64,000 nucleotides of DNA, taken from contig NQMI01000011.1 of NCBI GenBank assembly GCA_002270565.1, positions 415,055 through 479,054 on the forward strand. The letters run 5' to 3'. Positions within the stretch are counted from its first letter, which is position 1. Each line of letters begins with the position of its first letter. The notes under the pieces were generated by a model. The model did not search any database. It saw nothing but the letters and a program-made list of their open reading frames with translations, and had not been told where the DNA came from. The position numbers and the translations under genes were made by a program. Origin of the DNA: Stenocarpella maydis. Its lineage: Eukaryota > Ascomycota > Sordariomycetes > Diaporthales > Diaporthaceae. This document shows, one piece after another, positions 33,431-45,903 of this stretch.

Positions 33431-34189
33431 ATGCGTTCTTCCATCGTACTCTCTGCGCTCTCCGCGCTCCTCGTCTCTGCCCAGAACACCTCCCCCTTCT
33501 CCATCAACCCCAATGAGGTCAGCCTCTCCGAGAGAGGTAAGCACCCCCCTCCCCCATCCGTCATCTCGCTCGCCATCAATTGACTCTCGTACAGCCACAT
33601 GGTGCCAGGCCCAGAGCTCCACCTGCGGCATCCTCTGCGATTCCAACCCCCAGGACAACAGCTGCGACGTGGTAAGTTCACTACCGTAATCTACCTACTC
33701 GCTGTCGGGTGCGCCAGCTAACAATTCGATACAGAACACTCTTAGCTATTCGTGCACCTGCCAGAACGGAAGCGCTCCCGGTCTGCAGTACTACACTCAG
33801 ACCATGGACACTGTAAACTCCCCCAACACATGCCTCACTCGTTACCCGGGCGCTGACCTCCCATGTCACAGTTCATCTGCCAACAGGCATTCGCGGACTG
33901 CAACCAGGCCAATGTTGGCAACGCAAAGGGCCAGGAGAACTGCACCACATCCATCCAGGACACCTGCGGTACCCTGGACCCGGCCAACTACACTGCCACT
34001 CCCACCGAGACCGGCTCGTCGTCCGGCAGCCCCTCCGCTACCTCTAGCGGTAGCTCTGCCAGCACCGCCGCCGCCTCATCCGCTGCTGCTTCCAGCACGC
34101 CCTCGCACGCTGCTGCCGCCACCAACATCCAGCACCTGGGTACTGGTGCCCTCGCCGCCGGAATGGGCCTCCTCGCCTACCTGTTGTAG
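33431..34189 (+). CDS. Secreted GPI-anchored Cys-rich protein (DUF7707-like)
   Basis: Four exons are inferred: 33431-33536, 33595-33671, 33735-33812 and 33872-34189, giving 192 residues. A signal peptide (MRSSIVLSALSALLVSAQ) is followed by a Cys-rich domain FSINPNEVSLSERATWCQAQSSTCGILC...LSYSCTCQNG...FICQQAFADC. This order matches the fungal DUF7707 family (start FSINP-x-V-x-L, conserved W-C). A Ser/Ala/Thr-rich stalk and a hydrophobic C-terminal tail (GALAAGMGLLAYLL) predict GPI anchoring at the membrane or wall. About eight or more Cys probably form disulphides. The open frame continues upstream of the chosen ATG, but only this Met starts a signal peptide. The role in the wall or at the host interface is unknown. 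Confidence 0.88.
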
Positions 34190-35846
34190 TAGATTGGTTG
34201 TCGCGGACCTTGTCGCCTGTGGCCGGCCGCAACCGCGTTGCGCTAGCCACCTCCCGTCTATGCTTCTTGTACCGAATTTCAGCCAGCCATGCATCTTTAC
34301 TACGACAAGCCACCTTCATACCCCGGTGGTACTAATATCACGAGGAGACGACGGATAATTGTGTTTTTTTTTTTTTATACGATGGACTTGCGGAACGGAT
34401 GATTTGATCGTGCGGGAGCAGCCTGTCAGTTGGAGATGAGACGAGAGTGTGTGGAAGTTGATGTTGTACTGTTCGCAAGGAGTGGAAAGTGGGAGAGAGA
34501 GGGCACACTGATAGGAATACAGGCCATCATTCCAGATTGGAATTCTCCGAGGTCACAACCCACTGTCCCACTTGTGCTTCGTGACCGTCTGCTGTCTGAT
34601 CAAGTTGCAGTGACGCTCACAGGTCGGGCGTACTCGGCTGTTTGGTTTCCAGGAAGACATATGCTCGGTGGTACCTAGGAATGGCGCCGGACTTGGGCGA
34701 CTGGCGGTGGCCAGCGAGGGTTCCATCCTGGTACGGGCAAGAAAGCAAAGGAGGTCAGCAGCTGCTCGCTCTCTTGGCCTATTGCAGGCAGGGCTGGCAG
34801 GGTGCCCGTGTGACCTCGTGCTGGGCCCGGAAGCTTGACTTGTGAGGAATGGGTACTGCCACGCCCGCTGCGCTCACACACTGCACTAGCTTGCTACCTT
34901 TTGGTCACATGCCAGCAAGATCAACAGTACGCTGTCATCTGGATCAAACCCCTTTTGAGGCTCAATGGTATGTTACCTCCCAGGGGACGTTGAGCGACGA
35001 CACGTCAAGCTTGGCACAGCACAGGCTGCCCGCGGACTGACTGACTGCACACAAGCAGACAAGCAGACGTACAGGCGCGCTCCGCCGTAGCATCTGCTGG
35101 TGTGCTGAGGCTGGGACTGTTAACTCGAGGCGCGGTTGAATCGTGTGGGCCGTCTCTACTAGTCGAGGTCTGTCGTCGACATATTACGAGACTTGCTGGT
35201 CAGCATTATGATGATTATAGCCTCATACACGCTACCACTCAGGAGTGGTCGACGTGACAAATCTGCCCAGTCATATACAGCCTCTTACATGTTTATCAAT
35301 GCGGGCGGCATAGTCGTCCAATGAAACGAGCGTGGTGGCGGTGCCTGAAACGGACAGCTCCGCCAAGTGCCATTGGGCGGGATGCAGGCGGCGGTGAGAA
35401 TGACAAAAGTGTGGCCGTCCAAGAGGCGTTCCCGTCTGGCTGATGGACCGATCGGTTCCTGGCTGGTCTGTGTGCTGGTTGGACGGACACACAGGCCTGG
35501 CAGGGTGCAATCAACAAGACGACACGGTCGACGCGCCCCACCCGCAGCGCATGCACTCAGCACCCAGGCGACCCTCAGCCCAAGTGAAGCTGCGCGCTGC
35601 CCCTCCTTTCCCCTTGAGAAAACACTGGGTGGGCCACCTCTTCAACCAACCATCCCACACAACTCGCCTACCACCCCTGTGGCTGCCCATCTCAACCGCT
35701 CCCGCCCACAACCTCCAGCTCTGTCCGGGACACTGCTCCGACGAACCTCGCAAAACCCCCAGGCTTGGAAAACATCTCGCCCAGCTTGCCCCCTCGCGAG
35801 TCGCGCAGACACCTTGATTGCACCAGACCAAACCTAGACAGCAAAC
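34190..35846. other. Intergenic, promoter of alpha-tubulin
   Basis: About 1.65 kb. There is no coding signal; CT/CA-rich sequence at 35540-35840 precedes the tubulin ATG and is probably its promoter and 5' UTR. Confidence 0.6.
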
Positions 35847-37828
35847 ATGCACGGAGAGGTGAGTTATCCTGGGCCACGAGCCAGGCCCAATTGAGTCGTG
35901 ATTGAACGAACCCCTATTCCCACACGTGGAGCGAGCGAGCGAGCGAGCCTCGGTGTGAAGCTCTGTCGCAACGCAGCGCAGCGGCCACCGGCGGCTGTCG
36001 TCCGTCACGACCTGCCTCATCTCGCTCAATCTCTAGCCTCCACGCCTTGGGGCGATGATGACACGGTCCAACGGCGACTTGTCTCACCGTTGATGCGCAG
36101 TCTTCTGGTCACTGTGACTAGCTGTCGCCCGCGTTTGGGTGTGCCCCTATCCGGCCCCCGTTCACTACCAAACACGCCCCGTGCTCCCCCCTTCACGAGC
36201 TCGAATCCCAACGCAATATCCCACGCGCAAGAGTGCCCCAGGGACCTCTCGTGATGCCCGAGTCTGACCTCGCTGCCACAGGTTCTTCACCTCCACCTCG
36301 GCCAGGCTGGTACTCAGCTGGGAAACAGTGCTTGGGAGCTGTAAGGAGCACACCGCCCATCTATCTGTGCGCACCGGCTCGCGGCTAATCCTTCATTCCA
36401 GCTACCTCCTCGAGCACGGCCTTGGCCCTGATGGTCGTCCCGACCCCAGCCTGAAGGATATCGGCGAGGCTGGCTCCTACGAGACTTTCTTCACCGAGAC
36501 CAGCAATGGCAAATACGTGCCCCGGTCTATCTTCGTCGACCTCGACCCCTCCCCCATTGACGAGATCCGCACCGGTGGCTACCGCCATCTCTACCACCCG
36601 GAGCTTCTGATCAGTGGCAAGGAGGATGCCGCCAACAACTATGCCCGCGGCCACTACACCATCGGCAAGGAGATGGTAGATAACGTCATTGACCGCATCC
36701 GACGTGTTGCCGGTGAGTAGCCTGCTGCGGCCCACAGACAGGTCCCGTGTCGAAGTCACCGAGGCGCGGTAGCTCACAACTGCACGACAGACAACTGCAG
36801 CTGCCTGCAAGGTTTCCTTGTCTTCCACTCCTTCGGTGGTGGCACGGGCTCTGGTTTCGGCGCCCTCCTCCTCGAGCGCCTGTCCACCGAGTACGGCAAG
36901 AAGTGCAAGCTCGAGTTCGCCGTCTACCCGGCACCCCGCGTGTCTACCGCCGTCGTCGAGCCCTACAACGCCGTCCTGTCGACGCACAGCACGATCGAGA
37001 ACTCCGACTGCACCTTCCTCGTCGACAACGAGGCCGTCTATGACATCTGCCGTCGCAACCTTGACATCTCTCGCCCGAGCTACGAGCACCTCAACCGCCT
37101 GATCGCCCAGGTCGTCAGCTCCATCACTTCGTCCCTTCGCTTCGACGGTGCCCTCAACGTCGATCTCAACGAGTTCCAGACCAACTTGGTCCCGTATCCT
37201 CGTATCCACTACCCCCTCATCAGCTATGCGCCCGTCATCTCGGCCAGCAAGAGCTCCCACGAGAGCTTCAAGACCTCCGACCTCACTTTCCAGTGTAGGT
37301 CTGCCCATGCGAAGCCCCTGCGTTGCTGCTCGTATATTTGGCTGACCCTTTCTCCCAGGCTTCGAGCCCAACAACCAGATGGTTGTGTGTGACCCCCGAA
37401 ACGGAAAGTACATGGCCGTCGCTCTTCTGTACCGTGGAGACGTGGTTCCTCGCGACTGCAACGCTGCGGTTGCCGCCCTCAAGGCCAAGTCCTCGTTCAA
37501 CCTCGTCGAGTGGTGTCCCACAGGCTTCAAGATCGGCATCAACTACCAGAAGCCCATTGCCGTCCCAGCCACCGATGGCGGCCTGGCCTCCGTCGACCGC
37601 TCCGTGTCCATGCTGTCCAACACCACTGCCATCGCCGAGGCTTGGTCTCGCCTGGACCACAAGTTCGACCTCATGTACAGCAAGCGCGCCTTTGTCCACT
37701 GGTACGTCGGCGAGGGTATGGAGGAAGGCGAGTTCAGTGAGGCCCGCGAGGACCTGGCTGCCCTGGAGAAGGACTACGAGGAGGTCGCGGCCGACTCGTT
37801 CGAGCCCGAGGAGGACGTTGAGTACTAG
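35847..37828 (+). CDS. TUB1: Alpha-tubulin
   Basis: Microtubule subunit that pairs with beta-tubulin. Five exons: 35847-35858 (12 nt), 36282-36340, 36402-36712, 36791-37294 and 37359-37828, giving 451 residues. The tubulin signature GGGTGSG is present. The catalytic Glu of alpha-tubulin, which acts on beta-tubulin GTP, lies in [15 protein letters not shown]. The acidic tail ends in EEDVEY with a terminal Tyr, as in alpha chains. The N-terminus [27 protein letters not shown] identifies the fungal class distinct from the INVGQAGCQIAN class. The first four residues are MHGE rather than the usual M-R/K-G-E. Intron 1 (423 nt) follows codon 4, as in many tubulin genes. Two prefoldin genes downstream encode part of the chaperone that receives this protein. 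Confidence 0.97.
35929..35948. repeat. (GAGC)5 in tubulin intron 1
   Basis: Five tandem GAGC units inside the 423-nt first intron of the alpha-tubulin gene. Confidence 0.9.
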
Positions 37829-38327
37829 GCGATGTTTACTGTCCTTGGGCAGCAGATGTTTTGCGGCGGAGTTTCACGTGTGTTTAGAGGAGACCTACGG
37901 GATACCACCTTTTGTTGTAGCTGGCAGGAAATGTCCAAAGCTGCGGCAAGATTTTTTTTAATCTGCATGACGCGGGAACTCGATTTTTGATTCTTTCTGA
38001 ATACCATTGACACCGCGGTGAAACCTCCGGGACGAGCGGGCATTCTTGCGTGTTGGTGGTAGTATTACCCCGAAAATGGCGTGAAATGAAGTTGTGAAGT
38101 ATTTTTCTCATCTCGCCCGTCAAACGTCAAAAGCGTCATTGCTAAGGTGAGTATTGTAAAAACATGCCCAATGCGAAGCGATAAAACCCAAGTGATATAG
38201 ACGCTGTTCGAGAAGCTCCCAGACAGCACTTCCTGCAAGAATAAGACGAAGCGGGTGTTGACAAAGATATCCCTCCCGTGCCACATGTGTGTCGGACCCC
38301 GGCCATCGTCCCTCCCCCTCCCCCTTC
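37829..38327. other. Convergent 3' spacer
   Basis: About 500 bp between the tubulin and DUF8035-like genes. It is AT-richer than its flanks, with no coding signal. Confidence 0.6.
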
Positions 38328-40170
38328 CTACCTGGCCCCGGCAAGGTACATGAGCGTGGAGACGCTCGGGGACCTGGAGCGCTCGCGCTTGGTCTTCTTG
38401 ACGACGACGAGGTTGTCGCCCGACTTGTGGCGGCGGTGGTGGCCACGGTCCTCGATGGACAGCGTCGTCGTCACCTTCTCGCGCCCGTCGCGGATCACCT
38501 TCGTCATGGACCAGAGCTCCTTTTGCTCCTCGGGCGGCACCCAGCGCTTGATGACGACGTACTCTGGGTTCTGGGTTTTTGGAAGGGCATGCGTCAGTCT
38601 ATACTCCCATCTCCCTCAGGGGTTTTTGTTTTTTATTTTTTAAGTGGGAGCCAGTTTGGGGCGGGGGTTGGTTGTGGGATTATAGGAAAGGGGGGGGGGC
38701 GGTAAAAGCAAAGGGCCGGTGGCTTACCACGTCGAGCTCGTAGTCGATCCCCTTGACCCTCAGGCACTCGAGGCTCAGGTGCCGCCTCGCCATCCTCGTG
38801 TACGTCGTCTTGGTCGTCGCCGTCAGCTGCTGCTGCTGGTGGTGCTGGTGCTGGGGCATGACGCCGGGCATGGGCGGCGGTGGGGGCGGGCCAGGGAACG
38901 GCCTCGGGCCCGGGTGCTGCTGGCCGGGGAAGCCGCCCATGTTGATGCGCCTCTTCTCGAGGATGGCCTTGATCTGGTCCTCAGGCAGGCCCGACGCGCG
39001 CAGCTGGTCTGTCAGGCGGTGCGTGTACTCGCGCTCGGCCTCCTCCTTCTCGCGCTTCTCCTTGGCCGCCTTCTCGGCCTCCCTGGCCTTCCACCGCTCC
39101 ACCGCCGCGGCCTCGTCCTTCTCGCGCTGCTTCTTCTCCTCCTCAGCCTTGAGCTTCTCCGCGATCATCTTGGCTTCGATCTCCTTGCGGATCCTCTTCT
39201 CTTCGGCCTCTTGCCCCTCGGCCATCTTGACTGTGCCACCATGTCAGCGTTTTCCGGAACGTCGGCATAGGTGTGGCGTATGACTGCAGGTCGGCACATG
39301 CGGTAATCGCGCGGGACGCACAATCGACTTACTCTTTTCTAGTTCCTCCTTCGCCACCTTGAGCTCAGCCTGCGCCCTCGCCTCCCTCATCTTCTCCATG
39401 GCGTCCTTCTCCCTCTGCTGCTGCGCCTTGAGCTCCTGCAGCTCCTTCTTGGAGCGCTGCAGCTCGTACGACTCGTACTCGGCCGACCGCCTCTCCCTCT
39501 CCGCCTTCTCGCGCGCCTCGCGGGCCTCCCGCGCCCGCAGGTCCTCCAGCTCGTACTTGGACTTGCGCAGCTCCCACCTCTCGGCGTCCTCGGCGCGATG
39601 CGCGTCTCGCCCCTCCCTGATGCGCAGGTCCTCCAGCTCGCGCTTCAGCCGCTCCGTCTCGGTGTGCGCCGCGGCCGAGGACGACGTAGACATGCGCAGC
39701 GCCTCGAGCTGCCGCCGGTGCTCCTCGAGCTTGCGCTCCAGCTCGTACCTCTCCACCGTCATGTATGCGTCCGGGCCCGCGCGCGACCGCGAGTGCGAGC
39801 TCCGGATCGACACGTGCGAGTGTGAGCGGCCCCGGCCTCTGTGGTGGTGGCTGCTGAGGCTGCTATCGTCATCGGACGAGTGATGGTCGTGTGTGTTGTA
39901 CTGCTTGATGATCACCGGCGCGGCCTGCTGGATCGGCGGGCTGAGAGCCGTGGGCGGGCTCCGCCGCTCTCGCGAGCGCTCGCGGACCCTGGTGACGGCC
40001 ATGGTCCGCTCCGTCACGCTCGGGATGAGGAACGGGTCCATGCCGTGCGGATAACCCCGGCTCCGCGGCCGGTCTGGTCGCGCGAGAACATGGTGTACTG
40101 GTGCCGGAGAAGGGTCGCGTCCCCTGTAGCGCCGGTACTCATACTCATCCTCGTCCGAGAAATAGCTCAT
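38328..40170 (-). CDS. DUF8035-like charged coiled-coil protein
   Basis: Three exons are inferred: 40170-39333, 39230-38728 and 38570-38328, giving 527 residues. The start MSYFSDEDEYEYRRYRGRD is the only Met followed by a typical N-terminus for the family. Residues 1-130 are Arg/Ser/His-rich and disordered. Residues about 140-370 are a highly charged Glu/Arg/Lys helix, probably a single alpha-helix or coiled coil. A Pro-rich linker (PFPGPPPPPPMPG) follows. The C-terminal 110 residues (RRHLSLECLRVKGIDYELD | NPEYVVIKRWVPPEEQKELW) match what I know as the fungal DUF8035 module. The join ELDV|NPEYVVIKRW restores it. The function is unknown. The large intron 2 (157 nt) contains a G10 run. Confidence 0.78.
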
Positions 40171-41940
40171 TGTGAGTGCTTCAAACCCAGAGTGTGGCCT
40201 CTTCAGGAAACAAGCGATAGGTTGTGCTGCATATAAGTGTATGCGTAGGACTGCTTTTGCGGCCGCTAGCTCTCCCCCTGGCCTAGGAAAACCGTCTGAA
40301 TATACTTGGGTATAACAATAGCCGGGAACGGGCAACGCGCTGACAAATAAACCACAGAGGTAAATAAAAAAGTCTATCCAAGAACATGTGAGAAGGGGGG
40401 AGGAGTAAACCGCGCCGCAGAGGAGGCGGGGACCGTAAGCATTTATTTGCCCTCTAAATGACTGGGACTAGGGACCAGCCATTACACGGCAGAACCAGCG
40501 GGAAAGCTGAGTAGAGTGACCTTGCCACCCCATAAGCTTGTGGCAGAGGGGCATGGTGAGACGTGATGGGGACTGGGGCCCGAGTCGAGAGGGCCTCGAG
40601 GAGTGAGTGTTGCGGCTTGAGGAGTTGCTGTGCAACCTGGACGCAGCACTTGGAATGCACGGCATTGGCTGGAGGCTGAAGGAGACCAGGTAGAGCGTGG
40701 TGGAAAGGACCGGATTGCATCAAATTTGGCCGCAGGTGGTTGGCTGTTATCGTCTCACGACGCCAACAGCTGCATGGTACTAGCTAGATTGTCAAGTGCA
40801 CAGTAGTCTCTTTAGGCGTTGGACATGGGGGGCCCCAAGTTGATCACACGTTGGAAAGGGCAGCGCGAGGAGGCTAGTCGTTTGCCGGAGGAAATGAAGG
40901 TGAAGGGCTGAGATCCAGCTGAGAGGATCCTCAGGAGCCATCCTAGTGTGGCCCCGAAATAGAACCTCCCAGGTCAGACCTGATTACATGTGGTGCTGAT
41001 CGGCTCTCTGAGCGAAGCCTGCATAAGAAGAGCACATGAAATCGTCGTCCTTCTCGTTCTTCTGTCGCTAATCCAGCAGCTTGCTTGCTTTGGACCAGGC
41101 TGGCAGAACTGGCAATCGCTTTGCTGCGGTGGACCCCTGATATGGGCGACATGGCTATAGGTTAGTCTAGTGTAGTAGGGCTGGGGTATGGATGGAAACG
41201 CTCAGACTCCCGTTCGGACGATCACTGGACCCAAGCCGAGCACATCCAAGAAGCGGGGCTCTCCTTGCGCTCAGGCTGGGAAGCGGCCCGACGCCGAGGT
41301 TCGGCGAAGACAATAGGCGACAGACAAGGCGACACATCCCAGTTTATCACGACAGTAGCTGCCGCCCTGGCGCTTCCAAACTTCGCGGTGCGTCATGTGA
41401 CGGGCTTTAATCTGATCCTGGGTGGCTTGCCGGACTGTTGCATGGCCTTGTTGCAACTGTGGGCTTATTAGTCCTGCGCTAGAGCAACCGCCTGGCTACT
41501 TTGCCATGTTGGCTGGGTCGCCCCAGGCGGCAGTCGAAACGTGCTGTGGAAGGCTGGGACGAGATTTACTCGCATGATAATAGAGGTCTCACTACGCGAA
41601 GGCGAAGGTGTCAAGTCTCGGGTCTGCTAGGTTTCTTGGGACTGCGAAATGTGTCATTTGCTATGATCCCTCTGGCTGAAGTGCAGTGCCCGAGTCCCCA
41701 GGATCAGGCCCCGCCCAGGTTGCAGTTGTTGGGCGTGATGTATGTGCCTTTGCCGGCTCCTTGGGCCCCGCCCGATGTTCAGGGGTACCGGCCGCTGAGG
41801 TCGAGTTACAGTGACAACAAGCATTGATGGGACGCTTCAGAATGCGACTGTTGATCTCGGAGCCGAGCGGCGCAGTGCACATGTGCAAACTCCGCCCGAG
41901 CACTCTGTATCAGAGCCTTGGTGCTAGATCTGCTTGCTCA
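40171..41940. other. Intergenic, no gene seen
   Basis: About 1.8 kb between two minus-strand genes. Only short frames without domain or codon signal were found. Confidence 0.6.
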
Positions 41941-42474
41941 TCAGGAGGCTGCGGCGCCGCCTCGCCTGAGCATTGCCTCGATGTGCTCTTGACTATTCTT
42001 GGCCGTCGTCTCCAGGTAGTGAAGCCTCTTTGTGAGGCCATCGATGTCGGTGTCGACTTGCTTCGTCTGTGACTCCAGCTTGTCCTTCAGCTCGAGGGCT
42101 GGTATCGACACGAACCTGACCGAGGTCCATTAACACCGCTGACCAGGTAGTACGGCACATCCGTTTCTCGGCCTAGGCGGCCCAGAACTCGGGTGGCCAA
42201 GGCTAGAGGTCACTCACATCTTGCCGACGCCCTCATAGAGAGGAGTGCCAGGGGCGAGCGACGAGATCTCGGTGCTAGTGAGCTGGGCGAGACGCTTCTC
42301 GCGCTGCTTTGATGCCAAATGGGAGCGAGCGAGGCTGATCTCCTGCTGTGACTTGACGTGATTCGTCTCGATCTCCCGCAGCAACTGCGTTGGCATGAGT
42401 TAGCCACCACAGTCTGGTCACACGGGGCTTCGCGCACTACCCACCTTCTGCAGAGCCTCGTTTGAGATGGACAT
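41941..42474 (-). CDS. PFD1: Prefoldin subunit 1
   Basis: A beta-type subunit of the hexameric cytosolic co-chaperone prefoldin (GimC), which transfers nascent actin and tubulin to the CCT chaperonin. Three exons: 42474-42445 (30 nt), 42384-42218 and 42115-41941, giving 123 residues, the usual length. The joins restore MSISNEALQK|LLREIETNHVKSQQEI and EGVGKM|FVSIPALELKDKL. The two coiled-coil helices flank the beta-hairpin segment REKRLAQLTSTEISSLAPGTPLYEGVGKMF, which is diagnostic of subunit 1. Alpha-tubulin lies about 4 kb away and prefoldin subunit 5 about 19 kb away. Confidence 0.92.
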
Positions 42475-43714
42475 GACGGTTGTGAGCGACGGTTCTTCAG
42501 CTCGCTCGGTCAAGAAGGCCTGGCCAGGCTTTTCAGGGAGTCTGGGGGCTCGAGTTTTGTGGCTGCCGATGTCGATGTCGGGTCTGGCTCGCTAGCTAGC
42601 TCACTGACGTTCGGATGTCAAAAGGCGGGCCCCAACTCTGTTCAGGTGCGACCCAGTAAAATCCAACCACTGCTATACATACTATCGACCATCCACCACT
42701 AGACGTGTGAGACAGCGGCAGAATTTTAAACTTGTCAGTGAAGCTTTGCCATGAGGTAAGCGATAAGCCCAAAGCTTCTGTTGGAGAAGGTCTGTGATAA
42801 CCAACCACACATCCAAGGATAATCTACTCAGAGTAGGTGTGGAGTGGACATGTTGGGCGTAGATGTGTGTGTCAACTGGTGTTCTGAGAATGTAGGGTTA
42901 AACCCTCAAGGACCCCTCTGTTCCCTCGACAGCCCCAGTAGTCCAGAGTCTTGGTAACCAGGTGGGACACGTTGACATTCTTCATGAGCGGATGGGCAAA
43001 TTGCTGGGAATCGAGCATAGACACAGCCTTGTGCTATCATTTGATTGTGTGTAGTGCTTGTTGCTGTTGGGAGAAAAGCCAACGTACTGTTGCCGTTCTT
43101 TGCAAAATCCTGTCCATATGATCCAAGGAGCCCGATGGGACCCAAGCCTGCACTATCAGGAAGAACGACCTGGCTCATTTTCGGTTCCCGTGTTAGCCAG
43201 GAGGCCAAATTGTTACCACACATTGCATTCCACCCGAAGTCTTGTATATTGTTTATGTGGCTTGTAGAATCTGTTGGACCTTGGGATGACGCAATGAATC
43301 GCGACTAAATATCTTGGGGGGAGCCACTCGCAACCCGCCCAGCAGTTCCCGTGGGGAGCATGGAACGGAGCTCCCCCGAGGAGCGTCCTACAAACCCACG
43401 GATAGGTAACACCCCAGAACAGACTGACCGTGCCCTTGGGCCCGAGGCACAGGTTCAGAGGTGACTGGTCCTAAAACAAAAGGAGTTTTCCTGCAGGGAC
43501 TGGCGTTTGCACCAGAGGCCCCTCCAGGCTCCTGTACCCCCGCCAAAGGCGGGCCGAGAATCGGGGGGCGCTCCAGGCCGGGCACATGCCAAGCTGGGCG
43601 GCCGCAGTAGATTTGTCGCCCGGCAGCCCCCGCTGGGTTTTTTTGAGGCTTTTTCCCTTCTGATTCTACGGGCATTGCGTGTGTACGTCCTGCGAGAACG
43701 AGAACCAAACCACC
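42475..43714. other. Divergent intergenic region PFD1 / adenylosuccinate synthetase
   Basis: About 1.2 kb with an AT-richer middle (42600-43300). No gene was seen. It holds both promoters. Confidence 0.6.
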
Positions 43715-45057
43715 ATGAGCACAATCATCCTCGGATCGCAGTGGGGCGATGAGGGCAAGGGGAAGCTGACCGACATCCTCTGCGCTCAGGCGCAGATTTG
43801 TGCGCGCGCCGCCGGTGGACATAACGCGGGTCACTCCATCAGGGCCAACGGTGTGTCATACGACTTCCACCTGCTGCCCTCGGGCCTCGTCGCCCCGGGC
43901 TGCATGAACCTCATCGGCTCGGGCGTCGTGTTCCACGTGCCCTCCTTCTTCAAGGAGCTGGCTGACGTCGAGGCCAAGGGCATCAAGGACGCGCGCTCCC
44001 GCATCCTAGTCAGCGACCGCTGTCACATCAACTTCGACCTGCACGCCGCCGTCGACGGCCTCGAGGAGATCGAGCTCGGCAAGAATGCAGTCGGCACCAC
44101 CAAGCGGGGCATCGGCCCGTGCTACAGCACAAAGGCCTCCAGGAGCGGCATCCGCCTCGCCGAGATGTTCGACAAGGAGCTCTTCGAGCGCAAGCTGCGA
44201 CAGCTCGAGGCTGGCTACAAGAAGCGCTACGGCGACCTCTTGAAGTATGATGTCGAGGAGGAGATCAGGCGGTTTGATGAGTACCGCGTCAGGCTGCAGG
44301 ATCACGTCGTCGACGCCGTGGAATTCATGGTTCGTGCTCAATTAACCGGCCTGCCACCCTCTGGATGGACTGGACATGACTGACCAGTAATGTTGTACAG
44401 AACCACGCGCAGGAGACGAACAAGAAGATCCTCGTCGAGGGGAGTCAGGCCCTGCTGCTGGACCTCGACTGGGGAACCTACCCCTACGTCACCAGCTCCA
44501 ACACCTGCCTCGGCGGCATCGTTTCCGGCCTCGCGCTCAAGAGGAGGAACATCAAGGAGGTCATCGGAGTGGTCAAGGCATATACGACTCGCGTCGGATC
44601 CGGTCCCTTCCCAACCGAGGACCACGGCGAGGTTGGTTCGAGTCTGCAGAAGCTTGGCGGCGAGGTCGGTGTTTCCACCGGCCGCACGCGAAGATGCGGA
44701 TGGCTGGATCTTGTGGTGCTTAAGTACTCGTGCGCCATCAATGACTACGACTCGCTCAACCTCAGCAAGCTCGACGTGCTCGACACCTTTGACAAGATCA
44801 AGATCGCCATTGCGTACAAGGACCCGCAGACCGGAGAGAAGCTGCAGTCTTTCCCCGCGGACCCGACCCTCCTGGAGCGCGTCGAGGTGGTCTACGACGA
44901 GGTGCCGGGCTGGAAGTCGAACACTTCCAAGACGCGCCAGTGGGCAGACCTCCCCAAGGAGGCACGCCACTACGTCGAGTACATTGAGAAGTTTGTCGGC
45001 TGCAAGGTCAAGTGGATCGGCACTGGCCCTGACAGGGACGACATGATCATCAGGTAG
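43715..45057 (+). CDS. ADE12: Adenylosuccinate synthetase
   Basis: Catalyses IMP + aspartate + GTP to adenylosuccinate, the first committed step to AMP. Two exons, 43715-44329 and 44401-45057, give 423 residues, close to the yeast Ade12 length. Motifs in order are: [11 protein letters not shown] (phosphate loop with the catalytic Asp, residues 7-17), GGHNAGHS (catalytic His), [17 protein letters not shown] (IMP loop), [46 protein letters not shown] and [11 protein letters not shown] (GTP-binding end). The start at [10 protein letters not shown] is fixed by the family N-terminus. The ORF is open for a further 12 codons upstream, which I do not include. The intron after EFM has a GTTCGT donor. 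Confidence 0.97.
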
Positions 45058-45479
45058 AGGTGCACTCGCTCCTCGGGCTAAGTGCAGGCCGGTCACGGAT
45101 CTGGGGTGGCTTATACGGTTATAGATCCTCGTGGAGCCTGCAGAGGCTATTTGCGACCCAAAAATGAAAACAAGAAAAGGTGCGGCCTGTACAATTTCCG
45201 CCTATAGAAATACCGCGCGGTCGTATTTGGCTTTGGTCTGGCGAACCATATTGGTGGCAGAGAAGTGATAGACTACAATTTACAGAGGGCCCTGCCTTAT
45301 TTTGCGAGACCTTGTCCGGAGGCGATCAACTACATCACATTCTAGTGCGTCGCTCATCTTGATGTAGTGAGAAACACGGTTGAGCTGGCGCGTAGTCTAG
45401 CTTGGAAGATGTTTCTTCAGACGAGACTACTTACCCTTCACATGCTAGAGCTTGTCTCAGTGATGGAAGCGCACAGAAT

Positions 45480-45480
<1 letters not shown>

Positions 45481-45516
<36 letters not shown>
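45481..45516. repeat. (ACGCAG)6 hexanucleotide repeat
   Basis: Six perfect copies, then decaying variants (ATGCAAGTGCGGTTGCAG). It lies 420 bp beyond the adenylosuccinate synthetase stop codon. Confidence 0.95.
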
Positions 45517-45517
<1 letters not shown>

Positions 45518-45896
45518 TGCAAGTGCGGTTGCAGTCGCAGCTGCAGTGCATCTGCGGCGGGCCAAGGTGCATGATGCAGCAGGTGCCCCGGGCTGGGTTG
45601 AGAGCTGGCGCCTTTTGCTGACCAGGCCGGTGATCCGGTAATCCGTACTGCAACTTTTCTCTTCTCCTCTCGCGGCTCGTGGGTACGCACGCCTCCACGC
45701 CTCCACCCCCCCCCCCCCAGTTCCCACTCGGTCGCTCGCTCCTCGGCTTGTCGGCCTGTAACAAACCACGCGTTGCTGATGTTGCTACCGCCCGTCATTG
45801 GTGACGGTCGAGATTATCCTCGTGTCAACTTGCGCATGACGTCGGCCGAGTAGTGTCTAGATCTTCAGCCTCGTGGGACGTCTTTTTTCTCTTTTG

Positions 45897-45903
45897 TATA
45901 AAG
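45897..45903 (+). promoter_or_regulatory. Candidate TATA element of the ceramidase gene
   Basis: TATAAAG directly follows a T/C-rich stretch, about 250 bp upstream of the ATG at 46153. The position is compatible with a long fungal 5' UTR, but there is no other support. Confidence 0.35.

Noticed and set aside
36385..37542. 385-codon frame antisense to alpha-tubulin, crossing its introns
   Set aside because: No domain, and it mirrors GC-rich codons of the tubulin exons on the other strand, so it is a shadow.
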